Shown here: positions 1-6,138 of the stretch, in pieces | Numbering within the stretch: position 1 is the stretch's first letter | Layout: each line of letters opens with the position of its first letter | DNA from: Candidatus Latescibacterota bacterium | GTDB taxonomy: Bacteria; Latescibacterota; MVCY01 | Assembly: GCA_030640765.1 (NCBI GenBank) | Contig: DAOWIT010000007.1 | Location: 1-8,699 of the forward strand | DNA: 8,699 nucleotides | Direction of reading: 5' to 3' | Notes under the pieces: model-generated | Told to the model about the DNA's origin: nothing | The model's input: only the letters and a program-made list of their open reading frames with translations | The model's database searches: none | Made by a program: the position numbers and the translations under genes

Positions 1-321
1 ATAACAGACTTAAAACTCTACTATGAAGGAAGCGTAGGCATTGATGCTGAGCTTATGAAAACAGCTGATATCCTGCCTGGAGAACGCCTTCAAGTGCTTA
101 ATCTCTACACAGGGGCTCGGTTCGAAAGCTATGCCATCGAAGAGCCAGCAGATTCGGGTACCATCTCGTTGAAGGGTGCAGCCGCCAGATTGGGAGAAAT
201 TGGGGATAAATTGCTGATTATCTCTTACGCAATGGTCTCCGACGAGGAGGCAAAGACAATGGGACTTAAAGTTGTCACTGTAGACGAGGAGAACCGACTT
301 GTCTCCGTAAACCAGAAATAA
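1..321 (+). CDS. panD: Aspartate 1-decarboxylase, 5' end outside the window
   Basis: Makes beta-alanine from L-aspartate for pantothenate and CoA synthesis; a cytosolic pyruvoyl enzyme. The frame is open from base 1, so the gene starts upstream. Counting from the cleavage site, about 14 N-terminal residues are missing. Visible are YYEGSVGID with the Gly-Ser self-cleavage site (window residues 10-11, E. coli G24-S25), ARFESYAI with Arg40 and Tyr44 (E. coli R54 and Y58), and the GAAAR block at 59-63. Expected full length is about 120 residues, normal for the family. Two conserved positions differ: Ser43 replaces E. coli T57, and Lys58 replaces the nearly invariant N72. The ATG at 55 is internal and is not the start. 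The last 36 codons are duplicated at 1230-1337. A sugar isomerase-like gene follows after 38 bases on the same strand. Confidence 0.93.
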   Translation: MTDLKLYYEGSVGIDAELMKTADILPGERLQVLNLYTGARFESYAIEEPADSGTISLKGAAARLGEIGDKLLIISYAMVSDEEAKTMGLKVVTVDEENRLVSVNQK

Positions 322-359
322 CATTCCAAAGTTTGGTATTAGTGAGAAGGGGGTAAAAG

Positions 360-1112
360 ATGACTAATATGCCAGTTGCATTGCAGCTTTACTCAGTAAG
401 GGAGGACTGTGCGAAGGACCTTGTCAGCACACTCAAAGCTGTTGCCGAGATGGGATACGAAGGAGTCGAGTTTGCCGGTTACCATGAGAGAGGTGCTGAG
501 GAACTGAAGAGAACTCTGGATGACCTTGGACTAAAAGTAGCTGGAACCCACATAGGCATTAACACCCTTCTCGGTGATGAGCTTCAGAAAACCGTCGAGT
601 TCAACTCCATCCTTAGGAACCGCTTCCTCATCGTGCCTGGATTTCCAGAGGAGCATAGGGACTCCAAAGCAGCATGGCTTAAGACTGCCCAGATAATGAA
701 CGAGGTGTCTGAGAAGGTGAAGCCCTATGGGATGCGGATTGGGTATCACAACCATCTCATAGAGTTCCAGCCGATGGAAGGGGAAATTCCCTGGGACATC
801 TTTTTCGGAGTGACTAACGAGGATGTGGTCATGCAGCTTGACACGGGCAACGCCATGCACGGTGGAGCAGACCCTGTCCAGATACTGAAACGCTATCCAA
901 ACCGAGCCACAACCGTCCACCTTAAGGAGTTCTCCTCTACGAACGATAAGGTGCTTTTGGGAGAAGGCGATGTAAACTGGAGCGAGGTTTTTGAACTATG
1001 CGAAACAACCAGCGGCACGGAATGGTATATCATCGAGCAGGAAGGCTACGCCTATACGCCAATTGAGTGCGTGAGACATTGTCTGGAAAACCTAAGGAAG
1101 ATGGGAAGATAA
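360..1112 (+). CDS. Sugar phosphate isomerase/epimerase, xylose isomerase-like TIM barrel
   Basis: A 250-residue member of the AP endonuclease 2/xylose isomerase-like superfamily (PF01261, COG1082), which contains metal-dependent sugar or inositol isomerases, epimerases and dehydratases. The N-terminus ALQLYSVRED and the first strand/helix GYEGVEFAGY are typical. Likely metal and substrate residues sit in GYHNHLIEF (129-136), QLDTGN (Asp161), VHLKEF (His187) and IIEQEG (Glu226 or Glu228). The ATG start has a good Shine-Dalgarno, AGAAGGGGG at 345-353; a second ATG at 369 is possible but less well placed. The substrate cannot be told from sequence; IolE/IolI-type activity is only one option. 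It lies between intact panD and a broken panD copy, so it may have arrived with, or been bracketed by, that duplication. Confidence 0.85.
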   Translation: MTNMPVALQLYSVREDCAKDLVSTLKAVAEMGYEGVEFAGYHERGAEELKRTLDDLGLKVAGTHIGINTLLGDELQKTVEFNSILRNRFLIVPGFPEEHRDSKAAWLKTAQIMNEVSEKVKPYGMRIGYHNHLIEFQPMEGEIPWDIFFGVTNEDVVMQLDTGNAMHGGADPVQILKRYPNRATTVHLKEFSSTNDKVLLGEGDVNWSEVFELCETTSGTEWYIIEQEGYAYTPIECVRHCLENLRKMGR

Positions 1113-1113
1113 T

Positions 1114-1144
1114 CAAACACCGTGGTAGCAGGCCTGCGTGTTTG
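1114..1144 (+). other. Hairpin just after the isomerase stop
   Basis: CAAACAC at 1114-1120 pairs with GTGTTTG at 1138-1144. The 17-base loop contains the perfect palindrome GCAGGCCTGC (1128-1137). It begins one base after the isomerase stop codon. There is no T-run after it, so it is at best a weak terminator; it could also be chance. Confidence 0.3.
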
Positions 1145-1190
1145 CCTTATCCAGCCGTTCGACGTATCTAATTGCTCCATAAATCGAGAC

Positions 1191-1337
1191 ATGCAGACCA
1201 GAAAGAGAATTAACAAAAGATTCGGCAGAATTATTATCTCTTACGCAATAGTCTCCAACGAAGAGACAAAGACAATGGGACTTAAGCTCGTCACTGTGGA
1301 TGAGGAGAACCGGCTTGTCTCTGCAAGCCAGAAGTAA
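1191..1337 (+). pseudogene. Truncated duplicate of the panD 3' end
   Basis: Codons 1230-1337 copy the last 36 codons of panD at 214-321, ending in the same stop. By my count 16 of 108 bases differ, about 85% identity. The copy lacks the N-terminal half, including the Gly-Ser cleavage site, the Arg and Tyr of the active site and the GAAAR block, so it cannot be a working decarboxylase. The frame stays open upstream (ATG at 1191, GTG at 1122), but those 5' codons show no resemblance to PanD. Changes include silent ones (GAG/GAA, GTA/GTG, GAC/GAT, CGA/CGG, TCC/TCT) as well as replacements. That pattern suggests either an older duplication or a copy from a diverged panD rather than a recent slip. 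The metallo-hydrolase gene starts 24 bases after its stop. Confidence 0.82.
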
Positions 1338-1361
1338 CCAGACATCAAGAAGGAACTCAAG

Positions 1362-2069
1362 ATGACTATTCTCTTTGACAATGTCTCTCTTAGGGAAGAC
1401 TTAACCCCTGGCTGGGGTTTCTCTGCCTATCTGGAAAGTCCTGAACACCGGATTCTCTTCGATACTGGGGCAGATGGAGCTGTACTTCTTTCTAATATGG
1501 CCAAGTTGAGTGTGGATCCCAAATCTGTAGACCTGGTGGTGCTTTCGCACAACCACTGGGATCACACCGGTGGGCTGGTTGAATTTCTGGATAAAAACCC
1601 AGCGGTAACCATTTATCTCGGTTCCTCTTTCCCTACCTCTTTCCATAACGAGGTGAGAAAAAAAGGCGCGCAAGCGGTTGAAATCACAGCCCCTCAGCCG
1701 CTGGGCAAAGATGTGTACACTACGGGAGAGTTGACCGATGGCACTGCCGAGCAAGCGCTGATTCTAAAAACCAAGGGAGGCTTGGTGGTGCTCACCGGAT
1801 GTGCCCACCCAGGGATTGTGAACATCGTCCGCAAGGCGCAGGAATATCTTGAGCTGCCCATTGATCTGGTGGGGGGAGGATTTCACCTGCCCAGCCTGAA
1901 TAGGAGAGAGCTAAAAGAAGTTGTTGAGCAGCTTCAAGGTCTTGGAGTTAAGCGAGTTGCTCCTTCTCACTGCACGGGCCAGAGAGCTGAACAATTTTTC
2001 CAGCAGACCTGGGGAGAGAATTTTGTGAGAATAGGCTGCGGGGCCCAGATTCCTCTGGAATGGGCTTGA
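1362..2069 (+). CDS. MBL-fold metallo-hydrolase, COG1237 type
   Basis: A 235-residue metallo-beta-lactamase-fold protein of the COG1237 group (archaeal relatives are annotated as dihydropterin ribofuranosyl-aminobenzene phosphate synthase; most bacterial members have no known substrate). Seen: DTGADG at 34-39, the metal motif HNHWDH (His63, His65, Asp67, His68) followed by TGG, TGCAHPG with His149, GGGFHL with His175, and a late PSHCTG with His203. These fit a two-metal centre. It is on the short side for the group. The ATG start follows AAGGAAC at 1350-1356. Its last 10 bases overlap the methyltransferase start, so the two are probably co-translated and may act on related substrates; that link is inference. 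Confidence 0.85.
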   Translation: MTILFDNVSLREDLTPGWGFSAYLESPEHRILFDTGADGAVLLSNMAKLSVDPKSVDLVVLSHNHWDHTGGLVEFLDKNPAVTIYLGSSFPTSFHNEVRKKGAQAVEITAPQPLGKDVYTTGELTDGTAEQALILKTKGGLVVLTGCAHPGIVNIVRKAQEYLELPIDLVGGGFHLPSLNRRELKEVVEQLQGLGVKRVAPSHCTGQRAEQFFQQTWGENFVRIGCGAQIPLEWA

Positions 2070-2848
2070 ACATTGTCCTAAAAGGCAGCAGGGTAAGTCG
2101 AACAGGGAGAAGTCGGGTGCGGTTTGGCAGAAGTCCAGCCGAAGGAGTTTTTGTAGGCTCCTCCGCCGGGGAATACGACGCCTGGTTTCAGAGCAGCTCT
2201 GGGCGCTATGCAGCCCAACTGGAGAACAGACTGCTTCTTGAATTGGTACCGCCTGAACTGGCAGGCCCGGTGCTGGATGTAGGGTGTGGAACAGGGACAC
2301 ACCTGTTTTTTTTGTCCCGGTTAGGGGGTTGCGGTGTGGGCATCGATTCATCAGCAGATATGCTGAGGATCGCCCAGCGAAAAGTTGCAAGTTCCGGAAC
2401 CACAGATATTTTTCTGGTCAGAGCCCGAGTTGAAGCCCTTCCATTTCAAGATCACAGCTTTAACTTAGTTTTGTTAGTTACTTCTCTGGAATTTTTCAGC
2501 GACCCCAAACTGGTTCTGCAGGAAGCTTGGCGAGTAAACCGGGGCACCCTGTTGGTGGCGGTGCTGAACAGATTCAGCCTTTCCTGCTTTTGGCGCCGGG
2601 TCAAAATGGCCTTTCAAAAGAGCCTCTTTCAGTCGGCAACATTCTACGATCCCTGGGGGCTAAAACGGCTTGTGCAAAAAAACGGGCCACTGAAGGCTCA
2701 GGTTAAAATAACCTGGCGCACTACTTTGTTCAGTTTCCCAGTAGTGCCCTTGCTTGCACAGCCGTTGCTAAAGAGGATTGATCGGCTGTTAACATATCTA
2801 CATTGGCCTTTCGGGGCATTTTTGGTAATGCGGGCGGAGAGAAATTAA
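2060..2848 (+). CDS. Class I SAM-dependent methyltransferase
   Basis: A Rossmann-fold methyltransferase of the Methyltransf_11/25 type. Motif I VLDVGCGTG spans 71-79, the acidic residue binding the SAM ribose is Asp96 (GVGIDSS), and the post-motif LPFQDHSFNLV is at 127-137. The conserved domain begins only near EYDAWF (38-43), so the first 35 or so residues, rich in Arg, Ser and Gly, may not be translated. An in-frame GTG at 2117 is an alternative start; no better ATG exists. The AAGGAG at 2142-2147 has no in-frame start at good distance. The ATG at 2060 overlaps the hydrolase stop by 10 bases. The stop codon TAA (2846-2848) lies inside the left inverted repeat of the next cassette. The methyl acceptor is unknown. 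Confidence 0.8.
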   Translation: MGLNIVLKGSRVSRTGRSRVRFGRSPAEGVFVGSSAGEYDAWFQSSSGRYAAQLENRLLLELVPPELAGPVLDVGCGTGTHLFFLSRLGGCGVGIDSSADMLRIAQRKVASSGTTDIFLVRARVEALPFQDHSFNLVLLVTSLEFFSDPKLVLQEAWRVNRGTLLVAVLNRFSLSCFWRRVKMAFQKSLFQSATFYDPWGLKRLVQKNGPLKAQVKITWRTTLFSFPVVPLLAQPLLKRIDRLLTYLHWPFGAFLVMRAERN

Positions 2849-2910
2849 CGCAAAGCCGCAGAGACGCAAAGAGAAAATCGAGTTATTTTTTTCTCCATTT
2901 CTGTGTTAAC
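2845..2910 (+). repeat. Left flanking repeat of the GxxExxY cassette
   Basis: Three 8-base units in tandem, GCAAAGCC, GCAGAGAC and GCAAAGAG (2850-2873), sit behind TTAAC. The outer TAACGCAAAG (2846-2855) is the exact reverse complement of CTTTGCGTTA at 3352-3361, on the other side of the GxxExxY gene. Inside the left end, GAGAAAA (2871-2877) pairs with TTTTCTC (2889-2895). TTAACGCAAA (2845-2854) also pairs imperfectly with the strand around 2900-2909. The structure could end transcription of the methyltransferase gene as well as mark the cassette edge. Confidence 0.6.
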
Positions 2911-2922
2911 ACGAGGACTGGT

Positions 2923-3309
2923 GTGACCGAAAATGAGATCAGTCAAGTCATTGTGGATGCCGCTATTGAAGTACACCGAACTTTGGGCGGCCCTGGGCTC
3001 TTGGAAAGCGTGTACGAGGAAGCCTTAGTATACGAGCTAACCAGCCGGAACTTGAAGGTTGAACGTCAAAAGCCTGTACCGATTCCCTACAAAGGAACTG
3101 TGTTAGCCACTCCCCTTCGCATTGATCTACTTGTTGAAAAGCGGGTTATTGTAGAAATAAAGGCAGTAACACAATACAATTCAGTTTTTGAAGCACAACT
3201 CTTGACCTACCTTCGTCTGACCGACCTAAGACTTGGATTGGTGATCAACTTTGGTGAAAGGCTCCTTAAGGATGGAATACACCGAGTAGTCAATAAACTC
3301 CAAGAGTAA
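2923..3309 (+). CDS. GxxExxY family protein (PD-(D/E)XK nuclease-like)
   Basis: A 128-residue member of the GxxExxY family (TIGR04256/PF13366). The signature GLLESVY lies at 25-31. A nuclease-like core follows: Asp68 in RIDLLVE, then EIK at 78-80, with QLLTYL (Gln92) after it. This is the D-(x9)-E-x-K pattern of PD-(D/E)XK enzymes and looks intact. The biochemical role of the family is unknown to me. Members are strongly lateral and, as I recall, some sit in intervening sequences of 23S rRNA genes. I chose the GTG at 2923, which has GAGG at 2913-2916 upstream and gives the usual start TENEISQVIVDAA. The frame stays open upstream to 2803, but that part overlaps the methyltransferase and the flanking repeat. 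The gene is bracketed by inverted repeats at 2845 and 3361. Confidence 0.88.
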   Translation: MTENEISQVIVDAAIEVHRTLGGPGLLESVYEEALVYELTSRNLKVERQKPVPIPYKGTVLATPLRIDLLVEKRVIVEIKAVTQYNSVFEAQLLTYLRLTDLRLGLVINFGERLLKDGIHRVVNKLQE

Positions 3310-3324
3310 TCAACGCAGTCCTCG

Positions 3325-3347
3325 AATAAGGTCTTAAAGTCCTTATT
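3325..3347 (+). terminator. Hairpin after the GxxExxY gene
   Basis: AATAAGG (3325-3331) pairs perfectly with CCTTATT (3341-3347) around a 9-base loop, and a TTATTC stretch follows. It starts 16 bases after the GxxExxY stop. The stem is only 7 bp and rich in A-T, so it is a weak terminator candidate or part of the right end of the cassette. Confidence 0.4.
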
Positions 3348-3351
3348 TATT

Positions 3352-3361
3352 CTTTGCGTTA
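3352..3361 (-). repeat. Right inverted repeat of the GxxExxY cassette
   Basis: CTTTGCGTTA is the exact reverse complement of TAACGCAAAG at 2846-2855. The two ends enclose about 515 bp holding only the GxxExxY gene and small hairpins. The right end stops 17 bases before the radical SAM start codon and just ahead of its Shine-Dalgarno. A 10-bp match alone is modest evidence, but its position symmetrically around this gene family adds weight. Confidence 0.55.
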
Positions 3362-3378
3362 GATTAGAAGGAGAAGCT

Positions 3379-4305
3379 GTGAGATATATCTTCGGCCCGG
3401 TTCCCTCTCGGAGGCTGGGCTTTTCCTTAGGGGTAGATCCTGTTTGTTTCAAGACTTGCAGCCTAAACTGCGTCTACTGTCAGCTGGGTCAGACAACCCG
3501 GTTAACCACCCAGCGGAGACGATATGTAGAGCCAGAGAAAATACTGAACCAGTTGGACAAAGTGCTTTCTCTGGGCCAGCGGATTGACTATATCACTCTC
3601 TCCGGCTCTGGAGAGCCCACCCTAAACTCTGGCATAGGTGAGCTCATCTCCGCGATCAAAGAGCGCACTGAAATACCTGTGGCTGTCCTCACCAATGGAA
3701 CGCTTCTGTTCAGAAAAGGACTTCGTAGCCAGCTTCTTGAGGCTGATCTGGTTGTTCCCTCCCTCGATGCAGTAGATCAGCAGAGTTTTGAGCGTGTCAA
3801 TCGGCCACACCCAACTCTCAAAATTGAGCGGATCATCCAAGGGATGAAAGCCTTTGGGGAGGTTTTCTCAGGCAAGATCTGGATGGAAGTTATGCTGGTA
3901 AAGGGACTCAACGACGAGGATGACCAAATCGACCAAATGGCGGAGGTGTTTGAATTGCTTGGGCCAGATCGAATTCAACTGAACACTCCGGTGCGTCCCC
4001 CTGCCGAAAGCTGGGTAGAACCTCTCTCCAGAGGGCGTCTGGAGGATATCTGCCGGAGATTTGGGCCGAAGTGTGAAATAATCGTTCAGTTCAGCCGTAG
4101 GGCTCAAAAGTCATATATTGCTAACAGAGAAGAGGCAATCTTGTCTCTTATCTCTCGGCGGCCTGTCACGGTGGCCGACATCTCCCAGGCCCTGGGAATA
4201 CATCGAAATGAAGCGATAAAATACGTTGAAACCTTGACTAACGAGGAAAAAGTCAGTGAGGAAATGCGAGGTGGCGAACGCTACTTTCGGAGGAGAATAG
4301 GGTGA
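3379..4305 (+). CDS. Radical SAM enzyme with C-terminal winged helix
   Basis: A 308-residue radical SAM protein of the COG0731-like group (related to wyosine tRNA synthases, but shorter and bacterial). The 4Fe-4S motif CSLNCVYC gives Cys27, Cys31 and Cys34; Cys23 lies four residues earlier. The SAM-binding GSGEPTL is at 76-82, and LTNGTLL (104-110) and PSLDAVD (127-133) are typical strands of the partial TIM barrel. After residue 250 the chain becomes a winged helix-turn-helix (EEAILSLISRRPVTVADISQ and onward), a domain that usually binds nucleic acid. The start is GTG with AAGGAG at 3368-3373. Its TGA stop overlaps the GTG of the DUF89 gene in GTGA, so the two proteins are made together. The substrate is unknown; tRNA modification is one guess from the COG. 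Confidence 0.87.
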   Translation: MRYIFGPVPSRRLGFSLGVDPVCFKTCSLNCVYCQLGQTTRLTTQRRRYVEPEKILNQLDKVLSLGQRIDYITLSGSGEPTLNSGIGELISAIKERTEIPVAVLTNGTLLFRKGLRSQLLEADLVVPSLDAVDQQSFERVNRPHPTLKIERIIQGMKAFGEVFSGKIWMEVMLVKGLNDEDDQIDQMAEVFELLGPDRIQLNTPVRPPAESWVEPLSRGRLEDICRRFGPKCEIIVQFSRRAQKSYIANREEAILSLISRRPVTVADISQALGIHRNEAIKYVETLTNEEKVSEEMRGGERYFRRRIG

Positions 4306-5144
4306 GAACTTACTTAGAGTGCATTCCCTGTTTTTTCCGTCAGGCTTTAGAAGCCGCTCGGATGGTGACCGAAGACGAATGTAAACAGAAGGCGGTGCTG
4401 GATGCGGTAGCCCTGAAGATCCCTAATTTTCCCTTGGAGGCAACACCACCGGAGATGGGATTCACTATCTATGGAGCGGTCCTAGAAATAACAAATCATG
4501 GAGATCCCTATCGGGTGGTGAAAGAAGAATCCAACCGCAGAGCCCTAACTCTCTACCCACAGCTTAAAAGGAAGGTGGAAGAAGCAGAAGACCCCCTGCT
4601 TATGGCAGTGCGTTTTGCCATTGCTGGCAATGTCATTGACTTCGGAGCTAACCCCGATTTCGACCTGGACCAGGAACTGGAAGAGATAGAGACCCGCCCG
4701 TTTGCTGTCTTCGATTACCAGATATTTAAAAAGGCCTTAGAGCAAGCCGACGAAGTGCTCTATCTGGGGGACAATGCCGGGGAGATTGTTTTCGATCGGC
4801 TGCTAATAGAGCAGTTGTCCAAGCCGGTGGTCTTTGTGGTAAGAGGAGCTCCAGTCATTAACGATGCCACCTTAAACGACGCCCAAGTTGCCGGGATAGA
4901 CCAGGTGGCAAAGGTAATATCCAGTGGCATTGCGGTTCCGGGGACAATCCTCAGACTTTGCTCAAAAAAGTTCCTCCAGCATTATGAAAAGGCATCTGTT
5001 ATTATCAGCAAAGGGCAGGGGAACTACGAGACACTCTCTGAGGAAAAGCGTTCCATCTTCTTTTTGCTCAAGGCAAAGTGTCCAGTTATCGCCCGGCATC
5101 TGGAAGTAGAGGTGGGAGACATTGTCTTAAAGAAATCGGGATAG
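4302..5144 (+). CDS. DUF89 subfamily I protein, metal-dependent phosphatase-like
   Basis: A 280-residue DUF89 (PF01937, ARMT1-like) protein. Eukaryotic DUF89 members are metal-dependent phosphatases proposed to clear damaged metabolites. The prokaryotic subfamily I, marked by an N-terminal CxxC, has no settled substrate. Seen: ECIPCFFRQAL with Cys7 and Cys10, AGNVIDFG at 108-115, YLGDNAGEIVFD with the metal ligands Asp157 and Asn158, VRGAPVINDATLNDA with Asn187 and Asp188, and SKGQGNYE at 236-243. All key positions look intact and the length is normal. It starts at GTG in a 4-base overlap with the radical SAM gene. This coupling points to one pathway, for instance making and then pruning a phosphorylated intermediate, which is inference. 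Confidence 0.9.
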   Translation: MRTYLECIPCFFRQALEAARMVTEDECKQKAVLDAVALKIPNFPLEATPPEMGFTIYGAVLEITNHGDPYRVVKEESNRRALTLYPQLKRKVEEAEDPLLMAVRFAIAGNVIDFGANPDFDLDQELEEIETRPFAVFDYQIFKKALEQADEVLYLGDNAGEIVFDRLLIEQLSKPVVFVVRGAPVINDATLNDAQVAGIDQVAKVISSGIAVPGTILRLCSKKFLQHYEKASVIISKGQGNYETLSEEKRSIFFLLKAKCPVIARHLEVEVGDIVLKKSG

Positions 5145-5146
5145 AT

Positions 5147-5167
5147 TGGTGAGTGGTGATTGGTGAA
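5147..5167 (+). repeat. Three TGGTGA heptamers
   Basis: TGGTGAG, TGGTGAT and TGGTGAA follow each other without a gap, starting three bases after the DUF89 stop. The period is exactly 7 bases, the same as in the purine-rich tracts at 6511-6538, 6574-6629 and 7950-7977. Confidence 0.7.
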
Positions 5168-5230
5168 ATGCGTACCTGATTAGATTAATCGGTCCTCTTG
5201 GAATTGCTCAGTCCCAGCTACAGGATGCTT

Positions 5231-5280
5231 CGGAGTTACCCGTTCACGGGTTTATATAAACCGCTGAAGCGGTAACTCCG
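5231..5280. repeat. 50-bp palindrome of two mirrored hairpins
   Basis: CGGAGTTACC (5231-5240) and GGTAACTCCG (5271-5280) form a perfect outer inverted repeat, and GGTTTATATAAACC (5249-5262) is a perfect palindrome at the centre. Between them lie two small hairpins, ACCCG-TTCA-CGGGT (5238-5251) and ACCGC-TGAA-GCGGT (5260-5273), with reverse-complementary loops. Comparing the 50-mer with its own reverse complement, the only mismatches are CG versus GC dinucleotides in the two stems, and each swap keeps its own hairpin paired. The layout resembles REPIN-type repeats (two inverted REPs) mobilised by RAYT/Y1 transposases, or a very small MITE. It may also act as a two-way terminator between the convergent DUF89 and MarC genes, although no T-run follows on either strand. 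Confidence 0.75.
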
Positions 5281-5309
5281 CCCTAACAGATCTGGGGTTG
5301 ACTCAGCTT

Positions 5310-5903
5310 TCACTTCATCTGAGAGATAATATGTATTATCCCCCGGCGTATCATCATCACAGCGATGGCAGCCAGGAACAGTGAGACTACCTTTGAGATG
5401 GCCTTGGTGCCGGTAGGGCCAATCAGACGGGTAAGCCGATGGGCGTTGAGGAAGAACAGAGCGGCCAGGAGCAGATTTAGTCCCAGAGCTACCAGGGCAA
5501 TGACTACACCGTAGATGGGAATAAACATAAGCAGGGTGGTGAGCACGGCTGGGCCGACAATAAGGGGGACCCCCAGCGGGACAGCCCCGGTCGAAGGCAA
5601 GGGCATCCGCCGCTGTTTCTCGGAAGTGATGATATCTGTGATGGATATGACCAGAAGTAAGAGCCCTCCTGCCACCTGAAAATCAGCTACAGTGATACCC
5701 AGAACCGAGAAGATACCCTGTCCCAGAAATATAAACCCTACACTTACTAAAGATGCTGTCCCGAGGGACTGCCAGATCATCTGCCGAACCTGCCGCGGAG
5801 GAGAACCTTCGGTAAAGGAAATAAATATCGGCAACACACCCACCGCATCCATAGCCACAAAGATGGGAATAAAAACAAGAAAGAGATGTTCGAGGAACGG
5901 CAT
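5310..5903 (-). CDS. MarC/SnatA-family inner membrane protein
   Basis: A 197-residue member of the MarC family (PF01914, COG2095); some members carry small neutral amino acids, most have no proven substrate. About six membrane segments are visible: 5-30, 43-65, 74-92, 108-128, 131-153 and 169-190. Family landmarks are VGVLPIF (21-27), GVPLIVGPAVLTTL (111-124) and LFLAAIAVMMIRRGI (175-189) after GPTGTKAISK. The usual Asn-Pro at the start of the first landmark is Asp19-Ala20 here. The ATG at 5903 has AGGAGG at 5908-5913 with a short spacing. It converges with the DUF89 gene. No obvious promoter is seen upstream; it may be transcribed with rlpA across the remnant at 5930-6064. Confidence 0.87.
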   Translation of the reverse strand: MPFLEHLFLVFIPIFVAMDAVGVLPIFISFTEGSPPRQVRQMIWQSLGTASLVSVGFIFLGQGIFSVLGITVADFQVAGGLLLLVISITDIITSEKQRRMPLPSTGAVPLGVPLIVGPAVLTTLLMFIPIYGVVIALVALGLNLLLAALFFLNAHRLTRLIGPTGTKAISKVVSLFLAAIAVMMIRRGIIHIISQMK

Positions 5904-5929
5904 AACGCCTCCTGACTGTATCTACTCCC

Positions 5930-6064
5930 CTAAAATTCCAGTTTTACACTCCCGATGACCATCCTGCCGTACTGGTAAATGGTACCCCTGGTGTTATCAT
6001 CGTCGTACTGGTTATCCCCGATATTCTTGTGCGCAAAGATATTTTCTATCTCGATGCAACTCAC
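5930..6064 (-). pseudogene. Remnant resembling the C-terminus of an outer-membrane beta-barrel protein
   Basis: Read on the minus strand this frame gives 44 residues from a GTG at 6064 to a TAG at 5930-5932. It ends in NTRGTIYQYG followed by RMVIGSVKLEF. Alternating polar and hydrophobic residues with a terminal Phe are the classic last strand of an outer-membrane beta-barrel. There is no signal peptide or barrel body, and the frame stays open only to about 6145. I read it as a decayed fragment; a coupled small ORF is the alternative, since the GTG overlaps a TGA (6061-6063) in the rlpA frame as GTGA. The family cannot be named. Confidence 0.4.
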
Positions 6065-6138
6065 CCCCTTGGGCCTTTGTCTAGAGCTTTGGATTCCTTG
6101 GTAATTATTAAATCCTCTGTTTCTTCCGTAACATCCTG

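Noticed and set aside
1122..1229. Full small gene from the GTG at 1122 through the panD copy
   Set aside because: No Shine-Dalgarno, no similarity before 1230, and the panD part lacks the catalytic half; better read as a pseudogene fragment.
2090..2165. Possible cobalamin-type riboswitch before the methyltransferase domain, suggested by G-rich motifs
   Set aside because: The motifs do not follow the conserved order of the riboswitch, and the stretch lies at a gene overlap, not in a leader.
1911..2390. Minus-strand frames across the hydrolase and methyltransferase genes
   Set aside because: Pro-, Ser- and Arg-rich antisense readings of well-supported genes with no recognisable domain.
2803..2922. 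GxxExxY start at the ATG at 2803
   Set aside because: This part overlaps the methyltransferase and the flanking repeat, and the family normally starts just before TENEI; the GTG at 2923 has a GAGG site.
5249..5262. GGTTTATATAAACC as a simple operator
   Set aside because: It is only the centre of a larger symmetric 50-bp unit and lies between gene ends, not before a gene start.
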